From positions 1 to 30,758 of the IMG/VR virus record IMGVR_UViG_3300025769_000530: DNA of 30,758 nt, one strand, 5' to 3'. Position numbers and translations under genes: made by a program. The notes beneath the pieces are model-generated. The model saw only the letters and a list, made by a program, of their open reading frames with translations, was not told the DNA's origin and made no database searches. Below, one piece after another: positions 1-7,716 of the stretch (its first letter is position 1; each line of letters starts with the position of its first letter). The stretch is from a virus.

Positions 1-4
1 TGGT

Positions 5-199
5 ATGAATGGATTGGTGAAGCAGAACTTTAAGACTAATGCTGATGACGAACCAGTCTTAGATGCAGACGGCAATCAAGAAGAGTATCTTTCTGTAAAA
101 TACTCTGTGTTGTACATGAAGGCTGTTAAAGCACTGCAAGAGGCTATGGCTAAGATTGAAGCATTAGAGGCCAGAGTGACGGCATTGGAGGAAGTATAA
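5..199 (+). CDS. C-terminal end of a tail fibre with S74 (endosialidase-type) chaperone domain, cut by the window edge
   Basis: The visible 64 residues end in a helical, coiled-coil-like segment (LSVKYSVLYMKAVKALQEAM, then heptads ending ALEARVTALEEV). This pattern is typical of the last part of the intramolecular chaperone (peptidase S74) domain of phage tail fibres and tailspikes, which trimerises the fibre and then cleaves itself off. The reading frame is open to the left edge, so the ATG at 5 is probably an internal Met and the gene begins outside the window. The catalytic Ser/Lys part of S74 is not visible, so cleavage cannot be judged. The gene lies directly upstream of the tail cassette in the same direction, which fits a receptor-binding role at the virion tail. 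The assignment rests on the C-terminal pattern only. Confidence 0.6.
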   Translation: MNGLVKQNFKTNADDEPVLDADGNQEEYLSVKYSVLYMKAVKALQEAMAKIEALEARVTALEEV

Positions 200-200
200 C

Positions 201-665
201 ATGGCTGGATATTTAGGCGCTATACCTGTCCCGCAGGCTACACAAACGCGACAGACCTTCACGGCTACCTCTGGGCAAACTAGCTTTGCTACGGCGGGCT
301 ATACGGCGGGCTTCGTGGATGTCTATATGAACGGCGTGAGGCTGGTCGATGGCACCGATTTCACGGCTACCAACGGTTCTGACGTTGTGCTGACATCTGG
401 CGCTGCCACTGGCGACATCATCGATTTGCTGATGTTCACGGCGGTTGACCTTGCGACTGCGGTTGGCGGGGGTCGCTACAAAGGCGAGCGCGGTACGGTT
501 GGCCCTGCGGCTGCGGCTGGTGACATCTTTCGTGTGTCTGAGCAAACCCTTAACACAAATGTAACCATCGACGCGACAGAGAACGCTTCTGCTACTGGCC
601 CCTTGGCTGTAGCATCAGGTGTTACGCTAACAGTCGCAAGCGGAGGGAACTTGTCCATTGTCTGA
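201..665 (+). CDS. Small tail-fibre-type protein
   Basis: This 154-residue protein starts one base after the S74 fibre stop, with GGAGG about 9 nt before the ATG. The N-terminal part (about residues 13-80) reads QTRQTFTATSGQTSF, then a GYTAGFVDVYMNGVRL segment and a DFTATNGSDVVL segment, a beta-rich module I recognise from many phage tail-fibre and adhesin proteins. The C-terminal part is Ala/Thr/Val-rich and has the look of a short beta-helix or capping strand (TGPLAVASGVTLTVASGG). There is no signal peptide or membrane segment. It probably forms a fibre tip or connector together with the next proteins; the exact role is not visible. Its base composition is clearly richer in G+C than that of the next three genes, suggesting a separate origin for this module. 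Confidence 0.7.
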   Translation: MAGYLGAIPVPQATQTRQTFTATSGQTSFATAGYTAGFVDVYMNGVRLVDGTDFTATNGSDVVLTSGAATGDIIDLLMFTAVDLATAVGGGRYKGERGTVGPAAAAGDIFRVSEQTLNTNVTIDATENASATGPLAVASGVTLTVASGGNLSIV

Positions 666-1050
666 TATTAGAGCAAATACGATAAGCGCAGCAAATGGGA
701 CTGACCCCGTTACGCTGACTAAGCAGAGTGCTTCTAAGGCTCATTGTACTTTTAATGGCACTGGCACTATTGCTGTAAGTGGTACGAGTTTTAATATATC
801 TTCACTAACGGATAACGGCACTGGTTTGTATCGCACAAATTTTACAAACAATATGGAAGATGGAGAGCATGTAGATGCTTTTGCTTGTCGTGAAAACACA
901 TCATCTGATGGCGGTGATATAAACAGGGTAGCTAATTACAATAGGGTAAGTCAGGCGGCTTCTTACACTGACTTAACTACACAAACAAGTTTAACAACTC
1001 CAGTTGATGTGGCTCGGATTTGTGTTGTTACGCATGGAGGTCTAGCATGA
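658..1050 (+). CDS. Small tail protein, paralogue 1 of 3
   Basis: 130 residues, starting with TTG at 658 inside the end of the previous gene (8-bp overlap). GGAGGG at 642-647 lies 10 nt upstream and supports this start. The N-terminus (SDIRANTISAANGTDPVTLT) and the core (HCTFNGTGTIAV, then a SLTDNGTGLYRTNFTNNM segment) match the two following genes in plan: a short N-terminal strand, an FNGTGT motif, a DNGTG turn, and a common ending in G-(D/G)-L-A. I know this FNGTGTIAI/DNGTGDY pattern from phage tail-fibre proteins, where it often sits at fibre ends; the function has not been shown here. It is probably an alternative or additive adhesin subunit of the tail. Confidence 0.65.
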   Translation: MSDIRANTISAANGTDPVTLTKQSASKAHCTFNGTGTIAVSGTSFNISSLTDNGTGLYRTNFTNNMEDGEHVDAFACRENTSSDGGDINRVANYNRVSQAASYTDLTTQTSLTTPVDVARICVVTHGGLA

Positions 1051-1388
1051 GTACACTAACGGTCACAAACATCCAAGCCACGGGTGAAACAGCTAGTCGT
1101 GCAGTGTCAGGCGTTGCGGCGGCGTTATTGTTTTATGGAAGCCAAGCTATAATTGGCTCAAGAAACATTAGTTCTGTAGCCGATATTGGCACAGGCCAGT
1201 TAACAATTAGTTTTTCAAACCACTTTGCAGATGACGATTGGGTTGGGCATCACACGACAGAAGATGAGCAGCCATATATAAACACAAACAGGACAGCCTC
1301 TGGGGTTACTTTAGTTAACAAAACCAGAACAGATGCTACTTCGGACTGTAGTGATGGAAATGCCACAATACACGGAGACTTAGCATGA
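1047..1388 (+). CDS. Small tail protein, paralogue 2 of 3
   Basis: 113 residues. I chose the ATG at 1047 (MSTLTVTNIQA) rather than the possible start at 1020, because it forms an ATGA overlap with the previous stop and has GGAGG at 1036-1040. The layout is that of its neighbours: an MSTL-V-NI start, a DIGTGQLTISFSNHFADDDW core that parallels the DNGTG core of the paralogues, and the ending GDLA. It has lost the FNGTGT motif, so it is the most diverged of the three. It presumably sits in the same tail-tip structure as its neighbours. The sequence does not reveal a ligand. Confidence 0.65.
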   Translation: MSTLTVTNIQATGETASRAVSGVAAALLFYGSQAIIGSRNISSVADIGTGQLTISFSNHFADDDWVGHHTTEDEQPYINTNRTASGVTLVNKTRTDATSDCSDGNATIHGDLA

Positions 1389-1759
1389 GTACGTTAAACG
1401 TTTCCAACATCACCGATGGCACAGATACAGTCGGCACCAGCTATGTGGTCAATGGGTCTGCAAAGGCTTGGGTAAACTTTAATGGGACTGGGACCATTGC
1501 TATACGGGACAGCATGAATATTGGTAGCCTAACGGATAATGGCACAGGCGATTATAATGTTAATTTCAGTGCTAACATGGCAAACTCAAATTATTGCGCA
1601 GTTCTGGGTCATAGGGGCAATAGGCCCGGTGATGGCGATAACGGGCTGTCTGGTTATGCTGCATCAACTTATGAACTAAACTCACGCTCAGGAAACCAAG
1701 ACTCTTCGAAAGAGGATAGTGACCGTATGCACAGTTCAATATTCGGAGACCTAGCATGA
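1385..1759 (+). CDS. Small tail protein, paralogue 3 of 3
   Basis: 124 residues, joined to the previous gene by an ATGA overlap, with a GGAGA-type ribosome binding site about 7 nt upstream. The protein starts MSTLNVSNITDGTDTVGTSY, then has the clearest form of the shared core (AWVNFNGTGTIAIRDSMNI, SLTDNGTGDYNVNFSANM) and ends in FGDLA. This core is widespread in tail-fibre genes of marine phages and looks like a compact beta-sandwich. A hydrophilic, variable loop (HRGNRPGDGDNG and following) precedes the C-terminus and would be the natural place for receptor specificity; that is inference. It shares most sequence with paralogue 1, so these two probably arose from a tandem duplication. Confidence 0.7.
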   Translation: MSTLNVSNITDGTDTVGTSYVVNGSAKAWVNFNGTGTIAIRDSMNIGSLTDNGTGDYNVNFSANMANSNYCAVLGHRGNRPGDGDNGLSGYAASTYELNSRSGNQDSSKEDSDRMHSSIFGDLA

Positions 1760-2181
1760 GCCACCTCTGGGATCGCCTAGCAGAAGCTAAGTCACGCCTT
1801 GCACCTGTGCAGTCGAAGTATCGTGTGCTGTTCGAAGACCCGACACAGCCTGATGCTCCTGCCGCTGTGCTTGTGCCTGACCCTAACTGGATGGCTGCTG
1901 CACTGGCTGGTGGTGTACTGCCACCCATCGACACATACCTTCGTGACCAGAACGTACCAGACGGACAGCCCAAAGAGCATCCGTATGCTGAGCCTATCCC
2001 TGCTATGACTGAAGAAGAGGCGATTGAGTACCTCATTATGAAAGACATCCCGCCGCAAGTGTGGCGTGACTACCAAGGCAACAGAGCAGTCATGAAGATT
2101 GTACCTGTAGAATTGATCCCATCGGATCGTAGTTTCCGCAATGCGTGGAAGATTAATCAAGAAATGGAGATGGCAGCATGA
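1756..2181 (+). CDS. Conserved phage tail-region protein of unknown function
   Basis: 141 residues, ATGA overlap with the preceding gene. No enzyme motif is visible. The first part (WDRLAEAKSRLAPVQSKYRV) is helical and the middle is proline-rich. The C-terminal part carries VPVELIPSDRSFRNAWKIN, which is closely similar to the N-terminal VVPADRTFRGAWSFN of the next protein, so the two products share a short module. The DRTFR-AW motif is common in small phage proteins encoded beside tail-fibre genes, possibly as tail assembly or fibre-attachment factors. The DNA is richer in G+C than the fibre genes on either side. A role in tail assembly is inferred from position. Confidence 0.6.
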   Translation: MSHLWDRLAEAKSRLAPVQSKYRVLFEDPTQPDAPAAVLVPDPNWMAAALAGGVLPPIDTYLRDQNVPDGQPKEHPYAEPIPAMTEEEAIEYLIMKDIPPQVWRDYQGNRAVMKIVPVELIPSDRSFRNAWKINQEMEMAA

Positions 2182-2525
2182 CCACTTACATCAATATCAA
2201 CGGTGATGTCCGTGAGGCATCTTCTCTGGTCGTACCAGCGGATCGCACCTTTCGTGGCGCTTGGTCATTTAATGGCGATGCTGTCGAAGTAGACATGACA
2301 GCGGCAAAGGCCATCCACAAGGACAACCTACGCGCAGAACGTGCGCCTCGCTTGGCTGACTTGGACGTAGAGTACATGAAGGCTCTTGAAGCTGGTACAG
2401 GCGCTGATGCTATTGCTGCACAAAAGGCAACGCTACGTGACATCACAGACGATGCTCGCATTGATGCTGCGGCAAACCCTGATGCGCTGAAGGCATTGGA
2501 CTTGGCTACCCTGTTGGGAGAATAA
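2178..2525 (+). CDS. Phage tail-associated helical protein (DRTFRGAW family)
   Basis: 115 residues, ATGA overlap with the gene before. After an N-terminal strand (TTYININGDVREAS) comes the VVPADRTFRGAWSFNGDAVEV motif region. The rest is a helical segment (DMTAAKAIHKDNLRAERAPR, then LADLDVEYMKALEAG) with a helical end (ALKALDLATLLGE). I recognise this plan (DRTFR, AKAIHKDxLRAARxPxLxxLDVxxMKALE) from small phage proteins next to tail fibres. It has been labelled tail-fibre assembly or unknown function in phages; the actual role is uncertain. It follows a gene that ends in a copy of the same motif. Confidence 0.65.
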   Translation: MTTYININGDVREASSLVVPADRTFRGAWSFNGDAVEVDMTAAKAIHKDNLRAERAPRLADLDVEYMKALEAGTGADAIAAQKATLRDITDDARIDAAANPDALKALDLATLLGE

Positions 2526-2528
2526 GCT

Positions 2529-3593
2529 ATGAGTAAAGCAAGACAAAACGCCAACATATCCCCTGCTGTTGGTCGCAATATGGTAATCAATGGTTCCATG
2601 AACGTGGCCGCTAGAAGTTCGTCTGTGGCAGACTTGGGTGCTACTGATGGTTATTTTACTGTAGATAGATTTGCTTTAGCTGGAGGTAATACTGCCGGTC
2701 GTTTAACAATGTCACAAACAGCGGATGGGCCAAATGGTATTTCTGCTAATTGTCTTAAACTAGACTGCACTACTGCTGATACATCTATAGCTGCTTCTGA
2801 GTTCTTACATATTCAGCAGAGATTTGAAGGCCAAAACCTACAACGCATTGGTAAAGGGGTTGTTGGAGCAAAACAAATTACGTTAAGTTTTTACGTTAAA
2901 GCTAATGCTGCATTTACGTTTGGCTGTGAGCTTTTTGATAATGATAATACCCGACAAATAACTAAATTGTATAATACTACAACGGATTGGGTTAGACATG
3001 AAATTACATTCCCTGCTGATGTAGATGATGGTAGTAGTCCTTTTGATGACGATAATGCAGTAAGTTTATATTTATTATTTTGGTTACACGCAGGTTCTAA
3101 TTTTACAAGTGGCACACTAAACACAGCATCATGGGCTAATGTTACAAATGCTAATCGTGCCGCTGGCATAGACAGCTTCTTCAGCAGCACTGACAACAAC
3201 TTCTTCATCACAGGCGTACAGATGGAAGTCGGCCCAGTGGCTACAGATTTTGAGCAAGAAGAAATAAGTACCACGTTAGCTAAGTGCCAAAGGTATTTTC
3301 AAACAGTATTAAAGGCTTATGGAGTTGTCCATAGTTGCAATACATCAGGAAATGCCTACGCTAATATTAATTTTGTTTCAAAAATGAGAGCAGCCCCTTC
3401 TATCACAATGGGTGCTGCAAATACAGCTCAACTGTACGAGAAAAATGCAAACAGAGGGGTATCTGCATTTACTGCCCAAAATATTCAAGCTGAGAATTAC
3501 CAGCTTCACACGCAAACAAGTGGTGCAACGGCAGGTAGTGCAGCACATCTGGATATTACCCCGTTACTTTATCAAGCCGATGCGGAGTTATAG
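2529..3593 (+). CDS. Tail-fibre/receptor-binding protein
   Basis: 354 residues with a start near GGGAG. The N-terminus (ISPAVGRNMVINGSMNVAAR) and the following jelly-roll-like region are characteristic of a large group of phage tail-fibre proteins. The segment at about residues 110-235 (ITLSFYVKANAAF ... WVRHEITFPADVDD ... FFITGVQMEVGPVATDFE) resembles a carbohydrate-binding beta-sandwich followed by the very conserved 'GVQ-EVG--ATDFE' hinge. After it comes LAKCQRYFQT and a variable C-terminal domain, which should carry receptor specificity. Most of the gene is low in G+C, but the hinge region at about 3160-3242 is about 55% G+C against about 33% in 2941-3120 (counted by hand). Such a conserved block would be a good crossover point for exchange of the distal domain. 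Confidence 0.75.
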   Translation: MSKARQNANISPAVGRNMVINGSMNVAARSSSVADLGATDGYFTVDRFALAGGNTAGRLTMSQTADGPNGISANCLKLDCTTADTSIAASEFLHIQQRFEGQNLQRIGKGVVGAKQITLSFYVKANAAFTFGCELFDNDNTRQITKLYNTTTDWVRHEITFPADVDDGSSPFDDDNAVSLYLLFWLHAGSNFTSGTLNTASWANVTNANRAAGIDSFFSSTDNNFFITGVQMEVGPVATDFEQEEISTTLAKCQRYFQTVLKAYGVVHSCNTSGNAYANINFVSKMRAAPSITMGAANTAQLYEKNANRGVSAFTAQNIQAENYQLHTQTSGATAGSAAHLDITPLLYQADAEL

Positions 3594-3595
3594 TT

Positions 3596-3778
3596 ATGGA
3601 TAGTTCAATGACAATTTTATCGGCACAATATATAGCAATAGATAATGTAAATGATACAGTTAAAGCCACTATAGACGGACAAGAGCTATCAGTCCCACTA
3701 GACCCAGCCAACAGACACTACGCAGAGATACTACGCCAAGTAGAAGCTGGCACACTAACCATTGCAGATGCTGACTGA
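3596..3778 (+). CDS. Small tail-region protein, unknown function
   Basis: 60 residues beginning two bases after the fibre gene stop. GGAG lies about 8 nt before the ATG at 3596; a second in-frame ATG at 3608 (MTILSAQY) is an alternative start. The protein consists of a short beta part (ILSAQYIAIDNVNDTVKATI, DGQELSVPLD) and a helical part (ANRHYAEILRQVEAGTLTI). The last pattern, N-R-H-Y-A-E-I-L-R-Q-V-E-x-G-x-L-T-I, recurs in small proteins beside phage tail-fibre genes, but I know no proven function. The TGATG overlap with the next gene suggests translational coupling. Confidence 0.65.
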   Translation: MDSSMTILSAQYIAIDNVNDTVKATIDGQELSVPLDPANRHYAEILRQVEAGTLTIADAD

Positions 3779-4125
3779 TGTTAGGTTTTTCCCCACTAGC
3801 TGACAACTCTATCGCGGGGTTTGACACGCTAAACTCTACGGTGACGGGAGTTCAAGCTACTGGTGCCGTGGGAACAGTAAGCGTTGACACAGAAATATCT
3901 GTAACAGGCGTTCAAGCCACAAGCGCGGTTGGAACGGTCAGCGTTTCTGCAGAAATATCTGTAACAGGCGTTCAAGCCACGGGCCTTATTACGAAGGCAC
4001 TTGTTTGGGGACAGATTACACCTTCTCAGTCTTCAAGTTTTTCTGCGATTACACCTTCTCAGTCTTCAAGTTTTTCTGCGATTACACCTTCTCAGTCTCC
4101 AAGCTGGGAGGATATCGCTGCGTAG
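3778..4125 (+). CDS. Repeat-containing tail/adhesin protein
   Basis: 115 residues, start codon overlapping the previous stop (TGATG). The protein is almost wholly made of two sets of tandem repeats: a 20-residue unit, VTGVQAT-AVGTVSV---IS (two and a partial copy), and an 11-residue unit, ITPSQSSSFSA (three copies, the last changed to ITPSQSPSWED). Both repeat types are familiar from tail proteins of marine phages, the second in forms such as W--I-PSQ-P-W. Such repeats would give a thin extended beta structure. Because the DNA copies are nearly identical, copy number may change easily between close relatives. No catalytic motif is present. Confidence 0.7.
   Translation: MLGFSPLADNSIAGFDTLNSTVTGVQATGAVGTVSVDTEISVTGVQATSAVGTVSVSAEISVTGVQATGLITKALVWGQITPSQSSSFSAITPSQSSSFSAITPSQSPSWEDIAA
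3841..3980 (+). repeat. 60-bp tandem repeat within the adhesin gene
   Basis: Units begin exactly at 3841, 3901 and 3961, and the third is partial. The part running from agaaatatct across the unit boundary into gtaacaggcg ttcaagccac is identical at the second and third boundaries. Each unit encodes 20 residues (VTGVQAT-AVGTVSV---IS), so unit gain or loss keeps the frame. Confidence 0.9.
4015..4113 (+). repeat. 33-bp tandem repeat within the adhesin gene
   Basis: The copies at 4015-4047 and 4048-4080 are identical. The copy at 4081-4113 is identical for its first 18 bases and then diverges. Each encodes 11 residues, ITPSQSSSFSA. The exact identity of the first two copies points to recent duplication or ongoing homogenisation. 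Confidence 0.9.
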
Positions 4126-4154
4126 TTGCTTAGAAGCAGAAGTATGGGTATAGT
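4126..4154 (+). promoter_or_regulatory. Possible promoter before the repetitive tail protein gene
   Basis: The 58-bp gap at 4126-4183 is the only sizeable one within the structural block. It holds TTGCTT (4126-4131), a 17-nt spacer and TATAGT (4149-4154). The -10 matches the sigma70 consensus at 5 of 6 positions, but the -35 at only 3 of 6. A tiny stem, TGCTT-AG-AAGCA, overlaps the -35. GAGG precedes the ATG at 4184 by about 8 nt. The call is tentative. Confidence 0.3.
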
Positions 4155-4183
4155 ATATTTAAATTTATGGTTGAGGTCACATC

Positions 4184-5509
4184 ATGGCTACATACACTAG
4201 CGCCAACGCAATTAAAAAAATATCTACTGGTGATGAATCAGGCACATGGGGCGATAGCACCAATAACAACTTTGATATTATAGATCGTGCGGCCAACGGC
4301 TTTGTTTCGATTGCTTTGTCCAGCACTTCTTACACGCTGTCGTTGTCCACTACGGCGGTCCTGTCTGATGGTCATTACAAGGCTGTAAACTTTACGGGAA
4401 CTCCGGGCGGTACATGCACTGTTACTTTAGAGCAAAACAACAAAGCTCGAATGTACATGATCGTTAATAGCACAAACCAAAGTTTGTCCATTACGCAAGG
4501 GTCTGGTGCCAACGTCACGATAGCCGCTACAAAGTCGGCTATTGTTCTAGCTGACGGCGCGGGTTCTGGGGCCGCAGTCACAGATTTCACAGCGGTTCTT
4601 AGTGCGCTGACGGAGCTTGATGTAACTGCGGGTACAGTTAGTGCCAGCAAAGCGGTTGTTGTTGACAGCAACAAAGACATTACGGGCTTTAGAAACGTCA
4701 CAATGACGGGCGAGTTGGACGCGGCAACGCTAGACATTAGCGGTGACGCGGACATAGACGGGACCACAAACTTAGATATTGTGGACATAGATGGCGCGGT
4801 AAACATTGCGGCTGCTACAACGATAGCCACCAATAATAAAATACAGTTTCGTGATACGGCTATATATATTCAATCCAGCGCGGACGGTCAGTTAGATATT
4901 GTTGCGGACACTGAGGTGCAGATTGCAGCAACCACGATTGATATAAACGGTGCGGTGGCTTTAAACGGTGCGATTACAGGGGCTACTAACATTGCCCTGT
5001 CAGGTGCGATTACAGGGGCTACTAACATTACCCTGTCAGGAGAGTTAGACGCCGCAACCTTAGATATATCGGGTAATGCGGACATTGACGGCACTCTTGA
5101 GACTGACGCTTTATCCCTCAACGGCACCGCAGTTACTAGCACCGCAGCAGAATTAAACGTAATGGACGGTGGAACATCTGCTTCTAACATTACTATCGTA
5201 GACGCAGATCAGTTTGTTGTAAACGACAATGGCACGATGAAGCAAGTTGCTGCTACTAAAGTAGCGGCTTATACGGCTCCTAGCACAACTTATGGAGATG
5301 TTGGCACTTACGTTTTTGCCAACCGATTTACTGTGCTAAGTGGTGCGATTGTTCCCGGCGACACATATGCAGGTAGCACTCTCAAGCCAGCCGCAACAGA
5401 TAGTGCTCAAGGGGTCGGGAATGCTCTATCCGGCACTTGGCGAGCAATGGGATATGCGGGTGGGCGACAAGGGTATTTTCCAACAACTCTCTTCGTGAGG
5501 GTGTCATAA
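4184..5509 (+). CDS. Repetitive tail fibre / structural protein
   Basis: 441 residues. The N-terminal domain (about 1-130: ANAIKKISTGDESGTWGDST, then NNNFDIIDRA and YTLSLSTTAVLSDGHYKAVN) resembles a common phage tail-fibre head domain. The middle (about 165-320) is a series of short beta-helix-like repeats, including two copies of GELDAATLDISG(D/N)ADIDGT and the tandem GAITGATNI-LS. The C-terminal part has the TAAELNVMDG turn found in many marine phage tail proteins, followed by a short domain that ends one base into the next gene's ATG. It probably forms part of the tail or a fibre that binds the virion through its N-terminus. It has no enzyme motif. Confidence 0.7.
   Translation: MATYTSANAIKKISTGDESGTWGDSTNNNFDIIDRAANGFVSIALSSTSYTLSLSTTAVLSDGHYKAVNFTGTPGGTCTVTLEQNNKARMYMIVNSTNQSLSITQGSGANVTIAATKSAIVLADGAGSGAAVTDFTAVLSALTELDVTAGTVSASKAVVVDSNKDITGFRNVTMTGELDAATLDISGDADIDGTTNLDIVDIDGAVNIAAATTIATNNKIQFRDTAIYIQSSADGQLDIVADTEVQIAATTIDINGAVALNGAITGATNIALSGAITGATNITLSGELDAATLDISGNADIDGTLETDALSLNGTAVTSTAAELNVMDGGTSASNITIVDADQFVVNDNGTMKQVAATKVAAYTAPSTTYGDVGTYVFANRFTVLSGAIVPGDTYAGSTLKPAATDSAQGVGNALSGTWRAMGYAGGRQGYFPTTLFVRVS
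4967..5038 (+). repeat. Tandem 36-bp duplication in the tail protein gene
   Basis: Two adjacent 36-bp copies, 4967-5002 and 5003-5038, differ by one base (g/a in attgccc versus attaccc). They encode GAITGATNIALS and GAITGATNITLS, so the duplication preserves frame and repeats one turn of the beta-rich stalk. Confidence 0.9.
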
Positions 5510-7716
5510 TGCCGCTTACAGACCTTAAATTTAAACCCGGAATAAACAAAGAGATTACGCCGTACTCTGAAGAAAACGGTTGGGTTGATTGTGATAAGGT
5601 AAGGTTTCGGTTTGGCTTTCCTGAAAAGCTAAACGGTTGGGAAAAAAATTCTAATAATGCTTTCTTGGGCCTGTGTCGTGGATTGCATGAGTTTGTTGCC
5701 CTAAGCGGCGAAAAGTTTCTAGGCGTTGGAACTCAAGAAAAGTTTTACATTAAACAGGGTACAGCATTTAAGGACGTTACCCCTATTCGCCTTACTACTA
5801 GCGCAGGAGACGTTACATTTGCTGCAACAAATGGATCGGCTGTTCTCACTGTAACAGATACAAATCACGGCTGTATAGTAAACGACTTTGTAACTTTTTC
5901 TGGCGCGGCAACATTGGGCGGAACAATTACAGCAAACGTCTTGAACCAAGAGTATCAAATTACAGAGGTTGTAAACGGAAGCACGTACAAAATATCGGCT
6001 AGAACCGTTAGCACAATAGAAAGTATTACGGTGTCTGGTGGTATAAGCGCCACAGCGGTCAATGCTAATGGCAGCGATACGGGTAACGGCGGCGGTAGTG
6101 TTGTCGGCACTTATCAGATTGGCGCAGGATTAAACTCTTCTGTGCAAGGCGGCGTTGGTTGGGGCGTTGGACTTTGGGGCGGCACAACAGATGGTGCGTT
6201 GGTTGGTCAACTTAACGAAGCCTTAGATACCAGCGAGACTACGATCACCTTGGATAGCACAACGGGCATTGTGGCTAATGACGTTATACTTGTGGACTCT
6301 GAGTTAATAAAAGTGGGTGGAATTAGTAGTAACGATTTAACTGGCTGTACTCGCGGTCACTTAGGAACCACTGCCGCTACTCACGCTGATAATAGTGTCG
6401 TTCTTTTAGCTGTTGGCAACGCGGCAAGTTCAAACGACTTTGTTGGTTGGGGTCAGCCGATAAATACAGATTCAGTAAGTGCCGCAAGCACACTGCGTAT
6501 TTGGACCCAAGATAACTTTGGTGAAGACTTAATTCTTAATGACCGTAACGGCTCAATCTATTATTGGGATAAAACAAACGGCGTAGGAACACGAGCCAAG
6601 GCTCTAACAGATAGCGGCTTGAGCCTCGGAACGCGCACCTCGGTTCCTACAGTGGCTTTACAGGTGTTACTCTCCGACAGGGATCGTCACGTTATTGCGT
6701 TTGGTGCGGATGGCCTTGGTGCATCCTCAACGGCCACTGATGGTGATGGGACTCAAGACCCTTTGCTTATACGGTTTAGTAGTCAGGAAAACCCTGTCCA
6801 GTGGTATCCAACAGCCAGTAATACAGCGGGTGATTTGCGCATAAGTTCTGGCTCCACTATTGTTCAAGCCGTTGAAACACGTCAACAAATACTTGTGTTT
6901 ACAGATGTTTCTATTCACGCGATGCAGTTTATTGGGCCACCGTTTACTTTTGGCATTAACTTAATCTCTGAAAACATTACAATCGCTAGTCCCAAAGCTG
7001 CAATCGCGGTTGATGACCAAGTATTCTGGATGGGTGACGCAGAGTTTTACGCTTACTCAGGTGCAGTGCAGCGAATACCCTGCACAGTCAGGGACTTTGT
7101 GTTTGACGGCATGAACAGGGACCAAAAAGAAAAGGTTGTAGCTGGGGCTAATGTTTCCTTCTCGGAAGTGTGGTGGTTTTATCCTTCTAACGATGCTGGC
7201 AACACCGAGAATGACCGTTATGTAGTGTATAACTACATGGAAAAGCTTTGGTTTATAGGAACTTTGGGACGCACTGCGTGGTTAGATCGTGGTATCTCTG
7301 CGTTTCCGATTTCTACATCTACAGATAACTTTTTGTTTGACCATGAAAAAGGAACTGAGGACGATGGGTCAGCTATGTCCACGTTTATTGAGTCTGGTGA
7401 CATGCGTATATCACAAGGCAATCAGTTTTCATTTATCAGTCGTGTAATTCCTGACGTTAATTTCAGGGAAACTACGGACACATCTACGATGAATTTTATT
7501 TTGGAAACAAAGAACTTTCCGGGCCAAGTGGATCAGAACTCTTCTACAAACGCGGTTGCAAAAACGTCTGCAACTCCCATCGACCAGTACACAAACCAGT
7601 ATTTTACACGGTTGCGAGGCCGCAGCTTTACGTTGAAGGTGCAGTCCACTACGGAAAACGTGCTTTGGCGCTTGGGTGTGCCTCGTATTGAAATAAGACC
7701 AGACGGGAGGCGCTGA
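5509..7716 (+). CDS. Large tail-hub/nozzle-like structural protein
   Basis: 735 residues from the ATG at 5509 (MPLTDLKFKPGINKE). This start has GAGGG at 5497-5501 and overlaps the previous stop as TAATG; the longer possibility from 5437 would run deep into the fibre gene. The N-terminal pattern (GW-DCDKVRFRFGFPEKLNGW, later LGVGTQEKFYI, then DVTPIR) and the later IVQAVETRQQILVFTD ... FWMGDAEFYAYSG region resemble the beta-propeller of podovirus tail-nozzle proteins (T7 gp12, P22 gp10 type) that close the tail channel. Residues about 234-302 (TITLDSTTGI ... ELIKVGG ... LTGCTRGHLGTTAATH) are a small beta module found inserted in many phage tail proteins. The nozzle role is inferred; the structural assignment is firm. 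Confidence 0.65.
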   Translation: MPLTDLKFKPGINKEITPYSEENGWVDCDKVRFRFGFPEKLNGWEKNSNNAFLGLCRGLHEFVALSGEKFLGVGTQEKFYIKQGTAFKDVTPIRLTTSAGDVTFAATNGSAVLTVTDTNHGCIVNDFVTFSGAATLGGTITANVLNQEYQITEVVNGSTYKISARTVSTIESITVSGGISATAVNANGSDTGNGGGSVVGTYQIGAGLNSSVQGGVGWGVGLWGGTTDGALVGQLNEALDTSETTITLDSTTGIVANDVILVDSELIKVGGISSNDLTGCTRGHLGTTAATHADNSVVLLAVGNAASSNDFVGWGQPINTDSVSAASTLRIWTQDNFGEDLILNDRNGSIYYWDKTNGVGTRAKALTDSGLSLGTRTSVPTVALQVLLSDRDRHVIAFGADGLGASSTATDGDGTQDPLLIRFSSQENPVQWYPTASNTAGDLRISSGSTIVQAVETRQQILVFTDVSIHAMQFIGPPFTFGINLISENITIASPKAAIAVDDQVFWMGDAEFYAYSGAVQRIPCTVRDFVFDGMNRDQKEKVVAGANVSFSEVWWFYPSNDAGNTENDRYVVYNYMEKLWFIGTLGRTAWLDRGISAFPISTSTDNFLFDHEKGTEDDGSAMSTFIESGDMRISQGNQFSFISRVIPDVNFRETTDTSTMNFILETKNFPGQVDQNSSTNAVAKTSATPIDQYTNQYFTRLRGRSFTLKVQSTTENVLWRLGVPRIEIRPDGRR

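Noticed and set aside
3841-4113. CRISPR-like periodic repeats
   Set aside because: The repeats are directly adjacent with no spacers, in frame and coding for beta-rich tail sequence.
5437-5508. A 24-codon extension of the tail-hub gene
   Set aside because: It would lie entirely within the previous gene. The ATG at 5509 has GAGGG at good distance and a TAATG junction.
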